Source: Acholeplasmatales bacterium (GTDB lineage: Bacteria; Bacillota_I; Bacilli_A; Acholeplasmatales; Anaeroplasmataceae). From it: a stretch of DNA of 53,560 nucleotides. Every line of letters starts with the position of its first letter. Position 1 is the first letter of the stretch. Positions 33,816 to 43,299 of the stretch are shown here, piece by piece. The DNA lies in assembly GCA_024698125.1 (NCBI GenBank), contig JAILRQ010000024.1:1-53560 (forward strand), in the 5' to 3' direction. Below the pieces are notes generated by a model. It was given only the letters and a program-made list of their open reading frames with translations, had not been told where the DNA came from and ran no database searches. The translations under genes were made by a program, and so were the position numbers.

Positions 33816-35571
33816 CAAAATCACCTCCATCTAATGATTGAAGTGAATTGATTTCACTATATGTTTTTGAAGATTTTAAAAGCTCCTCATGAGTTCCTAT
33901 AGCCTCAATCATACCATTATTTAATACTACTATCTTAGAAGCATTCTTAATAGATGAGATTCTATTAGATGAAAGTAAAGTAATTCTATCCTTTCTCTGC
34001 TCCTTTACCATATGGATGATTTCCTTTTCGGTTTTAGCATCTACTGCTGAAAGGCTATCATCAAGTATTAAAATCTTAGGGTCATGATATAGGGCTCTTG
34101 ATATTGATAGTCTTTCCTTTTGTCCTCCAGAAATAGTTACTCCTCTTTCTCCAAGGATTGTATCAAAGGAATTATCAAATCTTAAGACTGAATCATATAC
34201 ATTGGCGTATTTTGTAGCCTCTTCTACCTTTTTAATATCTATTTCATTTTCCTCAGAGAATGAAACATTATTAATAATACTATCACTAAATAGGAAGTTC
34301 TCCTGATCTACATAGCCTATGCTATGTCTTACATTTCTAATCTTGATATCCATAATATCATTGCCATCAAGATAAATCATATTATGGTCAAGATTATAAA
34401 ATCTTAATAGTAGATCAAAGATTGATGATTTACCACTTCCTGTTTTACCAATAAAGCCTACAAGCTCACCACGACCTATTTCAAGGGATACATCCTTTAA
34501 TACATATTTAGATGGATCATCTGGATAGGCAAAGCTTAGATTTTTAATCTTAATGCTATCACCAAGAATATCTATATCCTTAGCATTAGGCAAATCATAT
34601 ACCTTTAAATCCTCATCAAATAGGGCGTTAATTCTTTTAGCTGAAGCCTTAGCCTGTGCTCTCATATCAATAAGACGTGATACCGCAAACATTGGCCAAG
34701 TCATTGTAACAAAATATGAGAAAAAGACTGTTAAATCTCCTGGTGTAAAATCTCCTACTGAATCTACCTTATATCTATAGGCTAGATATCCTCCATATCC
34801 AATGATTATGGCTCCAATAGACCAAACCAATACCTCGGTTAAAACATTAAGCATTACTGAATATTTATTAAATGTTAGATTCTTATCGTGATTATTTTTA
34901 TTAATACGAGCAAATCTCTTAAGCTCTAATGCTTCTCTTACAAAGGCCTTTATTACAAAAAGCCCTCTAAATGTTTCCTCACTATATGAGCTTAGCTCAT
35001 CATAAGCCTTTTGGTTTTCCAAAAACTTAAGATTCATATAGTGACCTACTATACCAGATATTAGGGCTATTACAAATAATGGAATAATTGATAATAGGGC
35101 TAAGGTTAGATTTAATCTTATCATTCGATAGAAGGTATAGATTCCAAGGAAGGTCGCATCTACTATCATAAGCGTTCCACCACCAAACCACTGTCTTATA
35201 ACTCTTGAGTCTGAGGTGAAATGTGATAGGATGTTTCCTGATTGGTTTCTTACATAGTATTCAAGTGGTAGGTCTACCACCTTATCATACATTTTTCTTT
35301 TTAAATCCCATTCAATTAGATGTGCAACTCCCATAATGGCAGCTCTCCATAAAAATCTTCCGATTGCCATTATGATGATGATTATAATCATATCCCATAG
35401 GAAATCCTTTAGGATTGATTGGGTTAATGTGTTATCACTTAGTCCATCTACTACCTTACCAATAATTCTTGGTACTCTTAGCTGATAGATATCAACTAAA
35501 ACTAATGCAAATGCTCCAATTATGAATAAATATATGTACTTTATATAATAAAGATTCAATCTTTTACCCAT
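33805..35571 (-). CDS. yheI: ABC exporter half-transporter with degenerate site, YheI/LmrC type
   Basis: 588 residues with six N-terminal helices and a C-terminal ATPase: Walker A GKTGSGKSS, signature ISGGQKE, Walker B ILILDDSLSAVD. The residue after the Walker B aspartate is Asp where active sites have Glu, and the switch position reads SSNRIS where a histidine is expected. These changes mark the degenerate half of heterodimeric exporters such as TM287/288 and LmrCD. It overlaps its partner by 11 bases. An extended -10 lies at 35596-35601. Confidence 0.93.
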   Translation of the reverse strand: MGKRLNLYYIKYIYLFIIGAFALVLVDIYQLRVPRIIGKVVDGLSDNTLTQSILKDFLWDMIIIIIIMAIGRFLWRAAIMGVAHLIEWDLKRKMYDKVVDLPLEYYVRNQSGNILSHFTSDSRVIRQWFGGGTLMIVDATFLGIYTFYRMIRLNLTLALLSIIPLFVIALISGIVGHYMNLKFLENQKAYDELSSYSEETFRGLFVIKAFVREALELKRFARINKNNHDKNLTFNKYSVMLNVLTEVLVWSIGAIIIGYGGYLAYRYKVDSVGDFTPGDLTVFFSYFVTMTWPMFAVSRLIDMRAQAKASAKRINALFDEDLKVYDLPNAKDIDILGDSIKIKNLSFAYPDDPSKYVLKDVSLEIGRGELVGFIGKTGSGKSSIFDLLLRFYNLDHNMIYLDGNDIMDIKIRNVRHSIGYVDQENFLFSDSIINNVSFSEENEIDIKKVEEATKYANVYDSVLRFDNSFDTILGERGVTISGGQKERLSISRALYHDPKILILDDSLSAVDAKTEKEIIHMVKEQRKDRITLLSSNRISSIKNASKIVVLNNGMIEAIGTHEELLKSSKTYSEINSLQSLDGGDFDAE

Positions 35572-35595
35572 AATACTCGCTCCTTCCTATTTTAG

Positions 35596-35604
35596 ATTAT
35601 AGCA
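35596..35604 (-). promoter_or_regulatory. Extended -10 ahead of the ABC exporter operon
   Basis: TGCTATAAT on the minus strand, 25-33 bases before the start codon; the -35 is weak. Confidence 0.45.
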
Positions 35605-35637
35605 TTTTATATATAAATATATAAATATTATGCTCAA

Positions 35638-35664
35638 TGAAAAAGGAAGCCTTTTTATGCTTCC
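35638..35664 (-). terminator. Terminator of the rimP-nusA-infB-rbfA operon
   Basis: Stem GGAAGC/GCTTCC (35645-35650 and 35659-35664), 8-base loop, TTTTTC on the minus side. It overlaps the rbfA stop codon. Confidence 0.7.
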
Positions 35665-36011
35665 TCATCATGTTTAATATTTAAGCTTGAAATAAGATCA
35701 TTCATATGGTTACCATACTCAAGGGCCTCATCATATTTAAAGATTAGCTCTGGCATCTTACGTGCCTTAATACGGGCTGCAAGCTCCTTTCTAAGGTAAC
35801 CCTTAGAATGCTCTAGAGCCTGTGCGGCACCCTCACGCTCACCATGGAATAGGCAAGTATAGTAAATTGTCATATATGATAGATCATTTGTTATTCTTAC
35901 CTCTGTTACTGTGACGTTTCTAAGCTTTCTATCCTTTGTATCATTTTGAAGGATTAGGGCAAGCTCACGAAGTGATAGTGATTCTAATCTCTTTAATGAT
36001 ATACCAGCCAT
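35655..36011 (-). CDS. rbfA: Ribosome-binding factor A
   Basis: 118 residues, a KH-fold protein that helps mature the 30S subunit at the 16S rRNA 5' end. The core KLRNVTVTEVRITNDLSYMTIYY and the helix KGYLRKELAARIKARKMPELIF with the kinked A.R segment fit the family. The first base of its ATG is the last of the infB stop (TAATG), so translation is coupled. Last gene of the operon. Confidence 0.95.
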   Translation of the reverse strand: MAGISLKRLESLSLRELALILQNDTKDRKLRNVTVTEVRITNDLSYMTIYYTCLFHGEREGAAQALEHSKGYLRKELAARIKARKMPELIFKYDEALEYGNHMNDLISSLNIKHDEEA

Positions 36012-37837
36012 TATCTCTTAATTTCCTTCATTATTGAAGTCTCAATAATGTCTCCCTCTTTAATATCATTGAAGTTTTCGATTTGAAGTCCACACTCAAA
36101 TCCTTCCTTAACACTCTTAACATCATCCTTAAAACGACGAAGAGATGCAAGCTTTCCTTCATAAACAACTATTCCATCACGAATAACACGGCATAATGAT
36201 TCTCTTTGTACGACACCATTTGATACATAGCATCCTGCAATTGAACCAACCTTAGAGATCTTAAATACCTCTCTTATTTCACATTGTCCTGTAACTACCT
36301 CTTCATATTCAGGGTCAAGAAGTCCATTCATGGCAGCCTCAATATCCTCAAGTAGCTTATAGATAATGTTATATAATCTAATTTCTACACCCTGAGCCTC
36401 AGCAGATTGTCTAACCTGGGCTGTAGGACGTACGTTAAATCCAATAATGATAGCACGTGATGCGGCAGCAAGTGTTACATCAGTGTCAGTGATTGCTCCT
36501 ACAGAGCAACGAATTAGATTTAGCTTAATTGTTTCAACATTTAATTGCTCTAAAGATGAACGTAGGGCCTCAACTGAACCTTGAACATCTCCCTTAACAA
36601 TTAGATTTAATTCCTTATCAGAATCCTTATCTGCAAATAAGTCCTCTAATGATACAGCCTGGACTGCACTGTTTAATGCATCCTTGCTCTTAGTCTTACG
36701 CTCATCTGCAATTTGACGTGCAGTACGCTCGTCAGATAGAGCCATGAACTTATCTCCAGCAAATGGAACCTCCTCAAGTCCTGTTACCTGAACAGCCATT
36801 GAAGGCTCTGCATCGTTATACTTAACGTGTCTGTCATCCTCCATAGAACGAACTCTACCATAAGTATCTCCTACTACAACATAATCTCCTACCTTTAATG
36901 TTCCATTTTGAACAATAAATGTAGCAACTGGACCCTTACCTCTATCTAGCTGTGCCTCAATAACTGATCCTGTGGCAAGTCTATTAGGGTTAGCCTTTAG
37001 ATCCATAATTTCTGCTTGAAGGTTAATCATATCAAGAAGGTTATCTACACCAAGTCCCTTAAGAGCAGAAATCTCTACAAATGTAGTATCTCCTCCCCAC
37101 TCAGAAGGTATAATTCCTTCATGTGTAAGCTCCTCCATAACACGTGCCTTATTAGCAGTTGGCTTATCAATCTTATTAACCGCAACAATGATAGGACACT
37201 TAGCAGCTCTTGCGTGCTCAATGGCCTCCTTTGTTTGTGGCATTACTCCATCATCAGCAGCAACTACAAGTACTACGATATCAGTAACCTGAGCTCCACG
37301 AGCACGCATCTCTGTGAATGCGGCATGTCCTGGAGTATCGATGAAGGTAATCTTACGACCCTTCTCCTCTACCTGGTAGGCTCCGATGTGCTGAGTAATT
37401 CCTCCAGCCTCACCTGCAGTAACTCTTGAATTACGGATATGATCTAGAAGTGTTGTCTTTCCATGATCAACGTGTCCCATAATTGTTACAACAGCTGGAC
37501 GTGATATAAGATCCTTTTCATCATCTTCGATTTTGAACTCATCAAATCTTGTGGCGTCTGTTACGACCTCATCCTTAATCTCATATCCAAATTCCATTGC
37601 AAGAAGCTCAATAGTTTCTCTATCAACAGTTTGGTTTTGATTAGCCATAACACCAAGACCCATAAGCTTCATAACTACCTTAGCAACTGGGGCATTTAAG
37701 CCAGTAGCTACCTCTCCGACAGTCATTCCTTCCTTATAAATTAGAACACCGTCTCCTGCCTTATTAGCATTAGATGCAGGTATATTAGAAACTCTTTCTT
37801 CCTTTTTTCCTTTTGATTTCTTAATATTCTTAGCCAA
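36011..37837 (-). CDS. infB: Translation initiation factor IF-2 (short form)
   Basis: 608 residues, shorter than the 700-900 of many bacteria because the N-terminal extension is reduced to about 30 Lys-rich residues. It places fMet-tRNA on the small subunit. An IF2N domain ([20 protein letters not shown]) is followed by the GTPase: GHVDHGKT (G1), DTPGH (G3), NKID (G4), SALKG (G5). Domains II, III and IV follow, ending in the fMet-tRNA-binding C domain ([19 protein letters not shown]). Start ATG at 37837 lies 9 bases after the ylxQ stop. Confidence 0.97.
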   Translation of the reverse strand: MAKNIKKSKGKKEERVSNIPASNANKAGDGVLIYKEGMTVGEVATGLNAPVAKVVMKLMGLGVMANQNQTVDRETIELLAMEFGYEIKDEVVTDATRFDEFKIEDDEKDLISRPAVVTIMGHVDHGKTTLLDHIRNSRVTAGEAGGITQHIGAYQVEEKGRKITFIDTPGHAAFTEMRARGAQVTDIVVLVVAADDGVMPQTKEAIEHARAAKCPIIVAVNKIDKPTANKARVMEELTHEGIIPSEWGGDTTFVEISALKGLGVDNLLDMINLQAEIMDLKANPNRLATGSVIEAQLDRGKGPVATFIVQNGTLKVGDYVVVGDTYGRVRSMEDDRHVKYNDAEPSMAVQVTGLEEVPFAGDKFMALSDERTARQIADERKTKSKDALNSAVQAVSLEDLFADKDSDKELNLIVKGDVQGSVEALRSSLEQLNVETIKLNLIRCSVGAITDTDVTLAAASRAIIIGFNVRPTAQVRQSAEAQGVEIRLYNIIYKLLEDIEAAMNGLLDPEYEEVVTGQCEIREVFKISKVGSIAGCYVSNGVVQRESLCRVIRDGIVVYEGKLASLRRFKDDVKSVKEGFECGLQIENFNDIKEGDIIETSIMKEIKR

Positions 37838-37846
37838 AATCTCACC

Positions 37847-38137
37847 TTATTTCTTTAAAATTTTTGCGAAACCTTCGTCCTTTACACCAATAACCTTTCT
37901 GTTCTCTTGACCTAGAGCCATATTTAGCTCTGATGTATTGAAGGTATCAATTACATCTACTTTATAAAAGTTTGCTTTATCGTGTACATTTTTAAATGCT
38001 ACAGCTCCACTATCGCTTGCTATAAAGATAAGGAAGCATTTACCCTTACGTACACTTTCAAGTACTAATTCCTCGCCATATACTAGCTTCTTTGCTCTAG
38101 CGCAAAGACCTAATGTTTGTAATGTATTATTCACCAA
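37847..38137 (-). CDS. ylxQ: L7Ae-like RNA-binding protein YlxQ
   Basis: 96 residues, a member of the L7Ae/L30e/YbxF group that binds kink-turn RNA. LQTLGLCARAKKLVYGEE and LIFIASDSGAVAFKNV match the family. It sits between ylxR and infB as in B. subtilis. Its start lies inside the ylxR gene: the two candidate codons are TTG at 38137 and GTG at 38134, neither with a strong ribosome binding site, which suggests translational coupling. Confidence 0.9.
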   Translation of the reverse strand: MVNNTLQTLGLCARAKKLVYGEELVLESVRKGKCFLIFIASDSGAVAFKNVHDKANFYKVDVIDTFNTSELNMALGQENRKVIGVKDEGFAKILKK

Positions 38138-38390
38138 TAATACCTAAAAGCTCATCATAGATTGAATCAGGAACACTAACCTCAAGCTTCTTATCTAAAG
38201 CCTTAGTTTGCTTTGCCTTTAATATAACGTCCTTACTCTTCTTAAGGTAAGCACCTCTACCATTAGCCTTTCCCTTTAAATCTACAATTACAGCTCCTTC
38301 TGGAGTTCTAACAACTCTAACTAGGTCCTTTTTCTCACATTGCTCGTGAGAAACGACACAAGTTCTTAAAACCTTTTTAATAACCTTCAT
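38127..38390 (-). CDS. ylxR: YlxR (RnpM), RNase P modulator family
   Basis: 87 residues. The motif RTCVVSHEQCEKKDLVRVV is a variant of the usual RxCxxCxxxxxKxELxR and GRGAYL is intact. Members bind RNA and one has been described as a modulator of RNase P. The ATG overlaps the nusA stop by one base (TAATG). Confidence 0.92.
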   Translation of the reverse strand: MKVIKKVLRTCVVSHEQCEKKDLVRVVRTPEGAVIVDLKGKANGRGAYLKKSKDVILKAKQTKALDKKLEVSVPDSIYDELLGIIGE

Positions 38391-39490
38391 TATTGCTTAT
38401 CGAATAATAGGTCATTTAGAAGACCCTCAGCATAAGCCTCAGTTAAAGGCTTAATATCGATCTTCCATCCTGATGACATAACAGCAAGTCTTACATTTTG
38501 ACCTGCCTTACCAATAGCAAGGCTTAATTGATCATCTGGTACAATGGCAAGTGATGTCTTATTCTTAACATCAACATTTAATACTCTTGAAACATGTGCA
38601 GGCTGTAATGAGTTTGCAATAAGCTCTTCTGGATCCTCACTCCACTTGTATAAGTCGATCTTTTCTCCATTTAATCCTGCAACAACTTCCTTAATACGCT
38701 CTCCACCTGTTCCAACGCAAGCTCCTAAAGCGTCAACCTTCTCATCATTTGAGTAGATTGCAATCTTACATCTATCTCCAGCATCACGAGCGATACCCTT
38801 GATTTCAACGATACCATCCTTGATTTCTGAAATAGTGTTCTCAAGTAATCTAATAACAAGATTCTTATCAGAACGAGAAACAACGATCTTTGGTCCCTTA
38901 GATCCTTGCTCTACCTTCTTAACATAAACCTTAATTCTATCTCCTACACCGAACTCATCGTTCTTTAATAGCTCACCCTTAGGTAAAACAGTAGTAATTC
39001 CTTGTCCTACAGAAAGAATTAAGAACTTATCATTGATGTCAATGATATCAGCTGTAATCATCTCATCAACGAATTGCTTGAAGTACTCATAAGCCTTCTC
39101 ACGCTCAACACCCTTAATATCTGAACCGAATGTTGACTTAGCACTACGTGCAGTTTGTCTTGAGAATCCCTTAGGATTAACTGCAGTCTCAATAATATCT
39201 CCAACCTTAGCAGAAGACTTGATCTTCTTAGCATCCTCTAAAAGGATCTCAGAAATCTCTTGCTCTCCTTCCTCTAGTTCAGAGTTACTATACTCCTCAA
39301 CTACCTTCTCAACTGTATAAACTAAAATCTCGTTCTTTGATGGATTGAACTCAACCTTAGCAGTCTTTCCAGTCTCCTTTTGTGTAGCCTTTAAAATTGA
39401 GTTCTTGAAGCTTTCCATAACTTGCTCAACGTCAAGCTGCTTCTCCTCTGCATATACCTCAATTTGCTTAAAAAAATCCTTAGATATCAT
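38390..39490 (-). CDS. nusA: Transcription factor NusA
   Basis: 366 residues, the short Gram-positive form without the C-terminal acidic repeats of E. coli. N-terminal RNA-polymerase-binding domain (1-125), S1 domain (about 130-200, with GQGITTVLPKGELL), then two KH domains (GACVGTGGERIKEV near 265-278 and LAIGKAGQNVRLA near 335). NusA slows elongation, aids pausing and termination. Start ATG at 39490 follows TAGGAGGAAAATAAA. It lies 14 bases after rimP. Confidence 0.97.
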   Translation of the reverse strand: MISKDFFKQIEVYAEEKQLDVEQVMESFKNSILKATQKETGKTAKVEFNPSKNEILVYTVEKVVEEYSNSELEEGEQEISEILLEDAKKIKSSAKVGDIIETAVNPKGFSRQTARSAKSTFGSDIKGVEREKAYEYFKQFVDEMITADIIDINDKFLILSVGQGITTVLPKGELLKNDEFGVGDRIKVYVKKVEQGSKGPKIVVSRSDKNLVIRLLENTISEIKDGIVEIKGIARDAGDRCKIAIYSNDEKVDALGACVGTGGERIKEVVAGLNGEKIDLYKWSEDPEELIANSLQPAHVSRVLNVDVKNKTSLAIVPDDQLSLAIGKAGQNVRLAVMSSGWKIDIKPLTEAYAEGLLNDLLFDKQ

Positions 39491-39504
39491 CTTTTATTTT
39501 CCTC

Positions 39505-39951
39505 CTAAATTTTAACGGATAATCTAATTTCTTTTATATCACTATAATTAATATCAATGTTTTTAATTCTACCCTTGATATTAATCTTAATGTTTAAAAC
39601 ACCATTTTCAAATGAGTTAAGGTATCCCTCATAAGCATCAGTTTCATTTCTTACATAAATGTATTCACCGATTGCTTCAAGTACCTCTTCCTCGTTACGT
39701 AGCGGATGCTCCGCACCAGGGGATGAAACCTCTAGCATATATTCACCCATGTCCTGGTCAATTGAATCTAATCTTTCTGATAAATACTCATTAGCTAAAG
39801 CTAGGGTATCAGTATCAATTCCACCCTTCTTATCCAAGAAGACCTGAAGTACCTTATATCCATACTCAGTAGTGAACTTTACATCAAAAAGCTTTAATTC
39901 ATTTTCCTCTACATAGGGCTTTAATATTTCTTTTACCTTTTCTAGGTCCAT
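39505..39951 (-). CDS. rimP: Ribosome maturation factor RimP
   Basis: 148 residues, two-domain protein needed for 30S assembly. The motif EYMLEVSSPGAEHPLRNEEE is the family signature (usually LEVSSPGLDRPL). First gene of the nusA operon, with AAGGAGGCTATAAT before its ATG and a promoter with a strong leader hairpin upstream. Confidence 0.95.
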   Translation of the reverse strand: MDLEKVKEILKPYVEENELKLFDVKFTTEYGYKVLQVFLDKKGGIDTDTLALANEYLSERLDSIDQDMGEYMLEVSSPGAEHPLRNEEEVLEAIGEYIYVRNETDAYEGYLNSFENGVLNIKINIKGRIKNIDINYSDIKEIRLSVKI

Positions 39952-39966
39952 ATTATAGCCTCCTTA

Positions 39967-40005
39967 AAGTAATTAAAAGGTGAGTCAATACTCACCAAAT
40001 TACTT
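39967..40005 (-). promoter_or_regulatory. Leader hairpin of the rimP-nusA operon
   Basis: Outer arms AAGTAATT/AATTACTT (39967-39974 and 39998-40005) and inner arms GGTGAGT/ACTCACC (39979-39985 and 39990-39996) form one long stem with a 4-base loop. It lies between the predicted transcription start and the ribosome binding site of rimP. On the minus strand TTTT follows the inner stem, so it could act as an attenuator or RNase site. Confidence 0.6.
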
Positions 40006-40016
40006 ACTATGTTAAT

Positions 40017-40045
40017 AGTATATTACAATTATATATAAATTGCAA
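40017..40045 (-). promoter_or_regulatory. Promoter of the rimP-nusA operon
   Basis: -35 TTGCAA (40040-40045), 17-base spacer, -10 TATACT (40017-40022). Confidence 0.65.
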
Positions 40046-40056
40046 GTTTAATTTTT

Positions 40057-41181
40057 CTATTCAAATAAATTAGTATTTCTATAATTACTCTTCTTAAGAC
40101 TAAATATCAAGGAAATCATTGTATTTAATATAGTACAAATAATTATTGTAACCAAAGCCAAGATAATAGTATCATTTATATTTAATCCAAATCCATAATA
40201 TAAATCTATTAGACCCACCATAAAAACAAGAATTATTGACGAAACGAATGCTATACCTAAAACTATCGCATTATTAGAAAAATTAAAAATAAACTTATCT
40301 CTTTTTGTTATTCCAAGCTGTTCATAAATATATCTTTGCCTAATAGTTTGATAATAACAAATGTAATTTAATAACAAGAATAACATTATTCCAACAACAC
40401 TTACAAATGAAATCAAAAATAAAAATATGTTATTTGATGTATATACTATATCATCATAAAAGCTAACATAATTAAAATATGAATCAAATTCAATTCCAGC
40501 ATTCATGCTTATAATTGAATTATACATATCTAATGTTATTTTTGTATCAAACGTATAAACAACCTTGCTTATATCTTCCTTTACAATATTCTTCTCTTTA
40601 GCATATTCAGTAGGAATAAAAATTGAATTACTCTCCATAGTATCCATAGAAATTAATGTTTTTACATTTTTTCTTTTCATTACCCCTGCAATATTTACAT
40701 CATAAGATATTCCATCTAAATAAATTGATATTTCTTGATTTATTGGTGAAGCCCCAAGGTATTCTTCTATACTTTGATAGTCTTTTTCATTAATATAAAT
40801 ACCATTATTTTCTCCATCATTTCCCATTCTATCAAATTCAGCAGAATTATAGATAGAAATATCATCGCAAACAATTGAATGTGAAGATGATCCTAAAAAT
40901 ATTTTATTACCTAAATCATCTATTTTAATGTAGATACTAGAATCAAAACTATAAATATTTGATTTTGTATAATAATAATCACTAGGAATTATAGCTTCAC
41001 TGTCATATGATACAATTCTATTCTCTCCTAGTGAAGAATAATAATTTGAAATGCTTGCTGATAAATAGTTTTGAAATAAAGAAAATAAAAATATAGCGAA
41101 CAAAAACAAAGCTATTATTATTGTATAAGCCTTAAATAATCTTTTATTACCTTTAATAAAATTAAATGATACTCTATTCAT
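40057..41181 (-). CDS. FtsX-like ABC permease (third system, distal)
   Basis: 374 residues: a helix near 15-38, an outer domain of about 200 residues, then helices near 247-270, 296-322 and 333-356. This is the FtsX/MacB plan at a smaller size than modules 1 and 2. The outer domain is rich in Asp, Ser, Ile and Tyr and is not recognised. It overlaps the ATPase gene by 8 bases. Last gene of a permease-ATPase-permease operon. Substrate unknown. Confidence 0.82.
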   Translation of the reverse strand: MNRVSFNFIKGNKRLFKAYTIIIALFLFAIFLFSLFQNYLSASISNYYSSLGENRIVSYDSEAIIPSDYYYTKSNIYSFDSSIYIKIDDLGNKIFLGSSSHSIVCDDISIYNSAEFDRMGNDGENNGIYINEKDYQSIEEYLGASPINQEISIYLDGISYDVNIAGVMKRKNVKTLISMDTMESNSIFIPTEYAKEKNIVKEDISKVVYTFDTKITLDMYNSIISMNAGIEFDSYFNYVSFYDDIVYTSNNIFLFLISFVSVVGIMLFLLLNYICYYQTIRQRYIYEQLGITKRDKFIFNFSNNAIVLGIAFVSSIILVFMVGLIDLYYGFGLNINDTIILALVTIIICTILNTMISLIFSLKKSNYRNTNLFE

Positions 41182-41803
41182 TTTTTAAAACCTTAATAAT
41201 CCTATCAAAATATGAATCTAGTTCATTAGAATGTGTAACCATTACAATTCCAACACCATTTTTATTGATTTCTTTAAATGAATCCATAACTATTTTTGTA
41301 TTAATTTCATCAAGATTACCTGTTGGCTCATCTGCAATAATATATTTAGGCTTTGTAACTAAGGCTCTTATAATAGCAACTCTCTGTGCTTCTCCACCAG
41401 ATAGTGTGCCTGCTACTTTATTTTTAACATCCTTCAAATTGTATTTTTCAAACAATTCATCTATTAATTGATTATCAATTTTCCTTTTAGCAAGCTTTAA
41501 CGCAAGAGAAACATTTTCATAGGCTGTTAAGTATTCAATCAAATTATAATTCTGATATACAACACTAAAATTATCAATTCTAATTTTATTTCTATTTTTT
41601 ATATTACTTACATCAATTCCATCGATTAAATATTCCCCAGAAAAATCATTATCCATAAGAGATAATATTCTAATTAAAGTTGTTTTTCCGCTTCCGCTTT
41701 GTCCCTTAATCGCAATCATTTCTCCATCATCTATTTTAAGGTCATAGTTTTGGAATATTTGTTTATCCTTATAGCTTTTATTAATTCCCTTTAACTCCAA
41801 CAT
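41174..41803 (-). CDS. ABC transporter ATPase (LolD/MacB type, third system)
   Basis: 209 residues with Walker A GQSGSGKTT near 33-41, signature LSGGEAQRV, Walker B YIIADEPTGNLD and switch His in VMVTHSN, all intact. It overlaps both neighbouring permease genes by a few bases, so the three are co-translated. Compared with the module 2 ATPase it is a more distant relative. It powers the two flanking permeases. Confidence 0.93.
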   Translation of the reverse strand: MLELKGINKSYKDKQIFQNYDLKIDDGEMIAIKGQSGSGKTTLIRILSLMDNDFSGEYLIDGIDVSNIKNRNKIRIDNFSVVYQNYNLIEYLTAYENVSLALKLAKRKIDNQLIDELFEKYNLKDVKNKVAGTLSGGEAQRVAIIRALVTKPKYIIADEPTGNLDEINTKIVMDSFKEINKNGVGIVMVTHSNELDSYFDRIIKVLKNE

Positions 41804-42771
41804 AAGTACACCCTCTTATTTATTCTTCTTAAAACAAAAAAGCTCATTATCATAATAGATATTATCAAAATCAAAGCTGATAAAATATAATACCAAACAT
41901 TTATAAATCCAAAGCCTAATGTATAAGATATACCTATAGCTATTACACTTCCACCTATAAATCCAATACTTGAATTTAAGAAAATGTCATTTGCTAAATA
42001 TATGTAATTATTAAGCTTACTAGCTCCAAGCTTTTTTCTTATTTCCACCTCTTTGATTAAAGATGTCATAAAATAATTACAAATAAAATAAAATGAAAAT
42101 ATTGAAATTGTTATTGGTATTATTAAAAAAATATCAAAAAATAATAGTATTTTATTAACGTCTTTAATTCTTTCATTTTTATATGTGCTACCAAGGACAA
42201 TCGAATCATCATTTGATATGTAATCAGAATCCTCAAATATCGCATATGTAGAATTATTAAAATGAGTTACATCATTGTCAAAAACTATAATAACAGAATA
42301 TTCATCTACTCTTGTTCTACTATACATTTTTTGTGTATATGGAAACTCTAAATCTAATACGCCTAATACTTCATCATAGTAATCAACAAGATCCTCTGTA
42401 ACTAATACTCCAGAAGTATTTATATAATTAATACTCTCAATTTCAATCAAAGAAAACTGATTGTAATTCAATCCATAATTGATATCTCCATAGCATGTAT
42501 ATTTATACACTGATTTATCATTTACTTCTATAATATCAATATTATATGCAACACCATTAAAAGTGTGGCTTTCTACATAGTTAGGCAAATCAAAGCCTTC
42601 AGCATAATAATAATTATCGTTTAAATATGAATAATACTTTTTAGATTCATTTAAGTTATAATTAATTTTATTATAAGAAAGGTTTATTGTAAGAAAAATC
42701 ACCAAAAAAAATAAAATTATAAAAAAATAATTCCTTTTGTAATAATTAAACCTTTTTAAATACCCTCTCAT
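41791..42771 (-). CDS. FtsX-like ABC permease (third system, proximal)
   Basis: 326 residues from the ATG at 42771, chosen because AAGGAGT lies 6 bases upstream; an ATG nine codons earlier would fall inside the TGCATTGCATTAT repeat. Helix near 12-30, outer domain rich in Tyr/Asn/Asp, then three helices in the last 120 residues, with IRKKLGASKLNN, the short cytoplasmic loop typical of FtsX-type permeases. First gene of the third ABC operon. Substrate unknown. Confidence 0.82.
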   Translation of the reverse strand: MRGYLKRFNYYKRNYFFIILFFLVIFLTINLSYNKINYNLNESKKYYSYLNDNYYYAEGFDLPNYVESHTFNGVAYNIDIIEVNDKSVYKYTCYGDINYGLNYNQFSLIEIESINYINTSGVLVTEDLVDYYDEVLGVLDLEFPYTQKMYSRTRVDEYSVIIVFDNDVTHFNNSTYAIFEDSDYISNDDSIVLGSTYKNERIKDVNKILLFFDIFLIIPITISIFSFYFICNYFMTSLIKEVEIRKKLGASKLNNYIYLANDIFLNSSIGFIGGSVIAIGISYTLGFGFINVWYYILSALILIISIMIMSFFVLRRINKRVYLCWS

Positions 42772-42793
42772 TTTTCTACTCCTTATTGTAGTA

Positions 42794-42806
42794 TGCATTG
42801 CATTAT
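42794..42806 (+). repeat. 13-bp inverted repeat, left copy
   Basis: TGCATTGCATTAT, the exact inverse of 43300-43312. It lies 23 bases before the start of the third ABC operon. The core TGCATTGCA is itself nearly palindromic, so each copy could be a protein-binding site. Confidence 0.6.
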
Positions 42807-42809
42807 TTA

Positions 42810-43284
42810 TTAATCTAAATATGTTCTGGAGTTTTTAGATACAAATGTACCATCGCTATATATTATAGTTTGGTATGTATGATATAAGATTTTTGCTTCC
42901 ATTTCTTTAATGGAACTGCATCTATCCCAGTCACCCCACCAATTCTTAATTCCATATTCCTTAACATCAAAAGATATAAAATCTCCTACTGCTTCATATG
43001 TTAATTCAGTCGCACTACTAAAGCCTGTATCATAAGAAATGATTTCATCATTGTGAAACTCTGCTGTTCCAGCAATAACTTCAACTTTCTTTTTATGACC
43101 AATAAGGCCTTTTTCCCACTTTTTAGAGGTTTGTGAAAAAACCTCATTAATTGTATTATATGTTTCTTGAATTGACAATTCATTTATAGAATCAATACTT
43201 ATAATTTCTGGTTTACAAACATTTCCAAATAATATCCATTGGAATTATACAAAATATAACCATTTTTTTCAATATACTCTTCAT
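42810..43284 (-). pseudogene. Broken small gene, probably a secreted or lipid-anchored protein
   Basis: A good ribosome binding site (AGAGGAGAGG) and ATG at 43284 lead into MKSILKKMVIFCIIPMD, a signal-peptide-like start, but this frame stops after 23 codons. The long open frame 42810-43178 is in another phase; it can be followed upstream in phase as KPEIISIDSINELSIQETYN. The third phase also reads protein-like between (YIEKNGYILYNSNGYYLE). At least one frameshift is therefore likely near 43210-43240. The readable C-terminal part, about 130 residues with GIKNWWGDWDRC and YHTYQTIIYSDGTFV, is not a family I know. Confidence 0.6.
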
Positions 43285-43299
43285 TTTACCTCTCCTCTT

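Noticed and set aside
43001-43183. 60-residue frame inside the broken gene
   Set aside because: It is a shadow frame with stops on both sides, Lys/Leu-rich and without start signals; the overlapping frame 42810-43178 is more protein-like.
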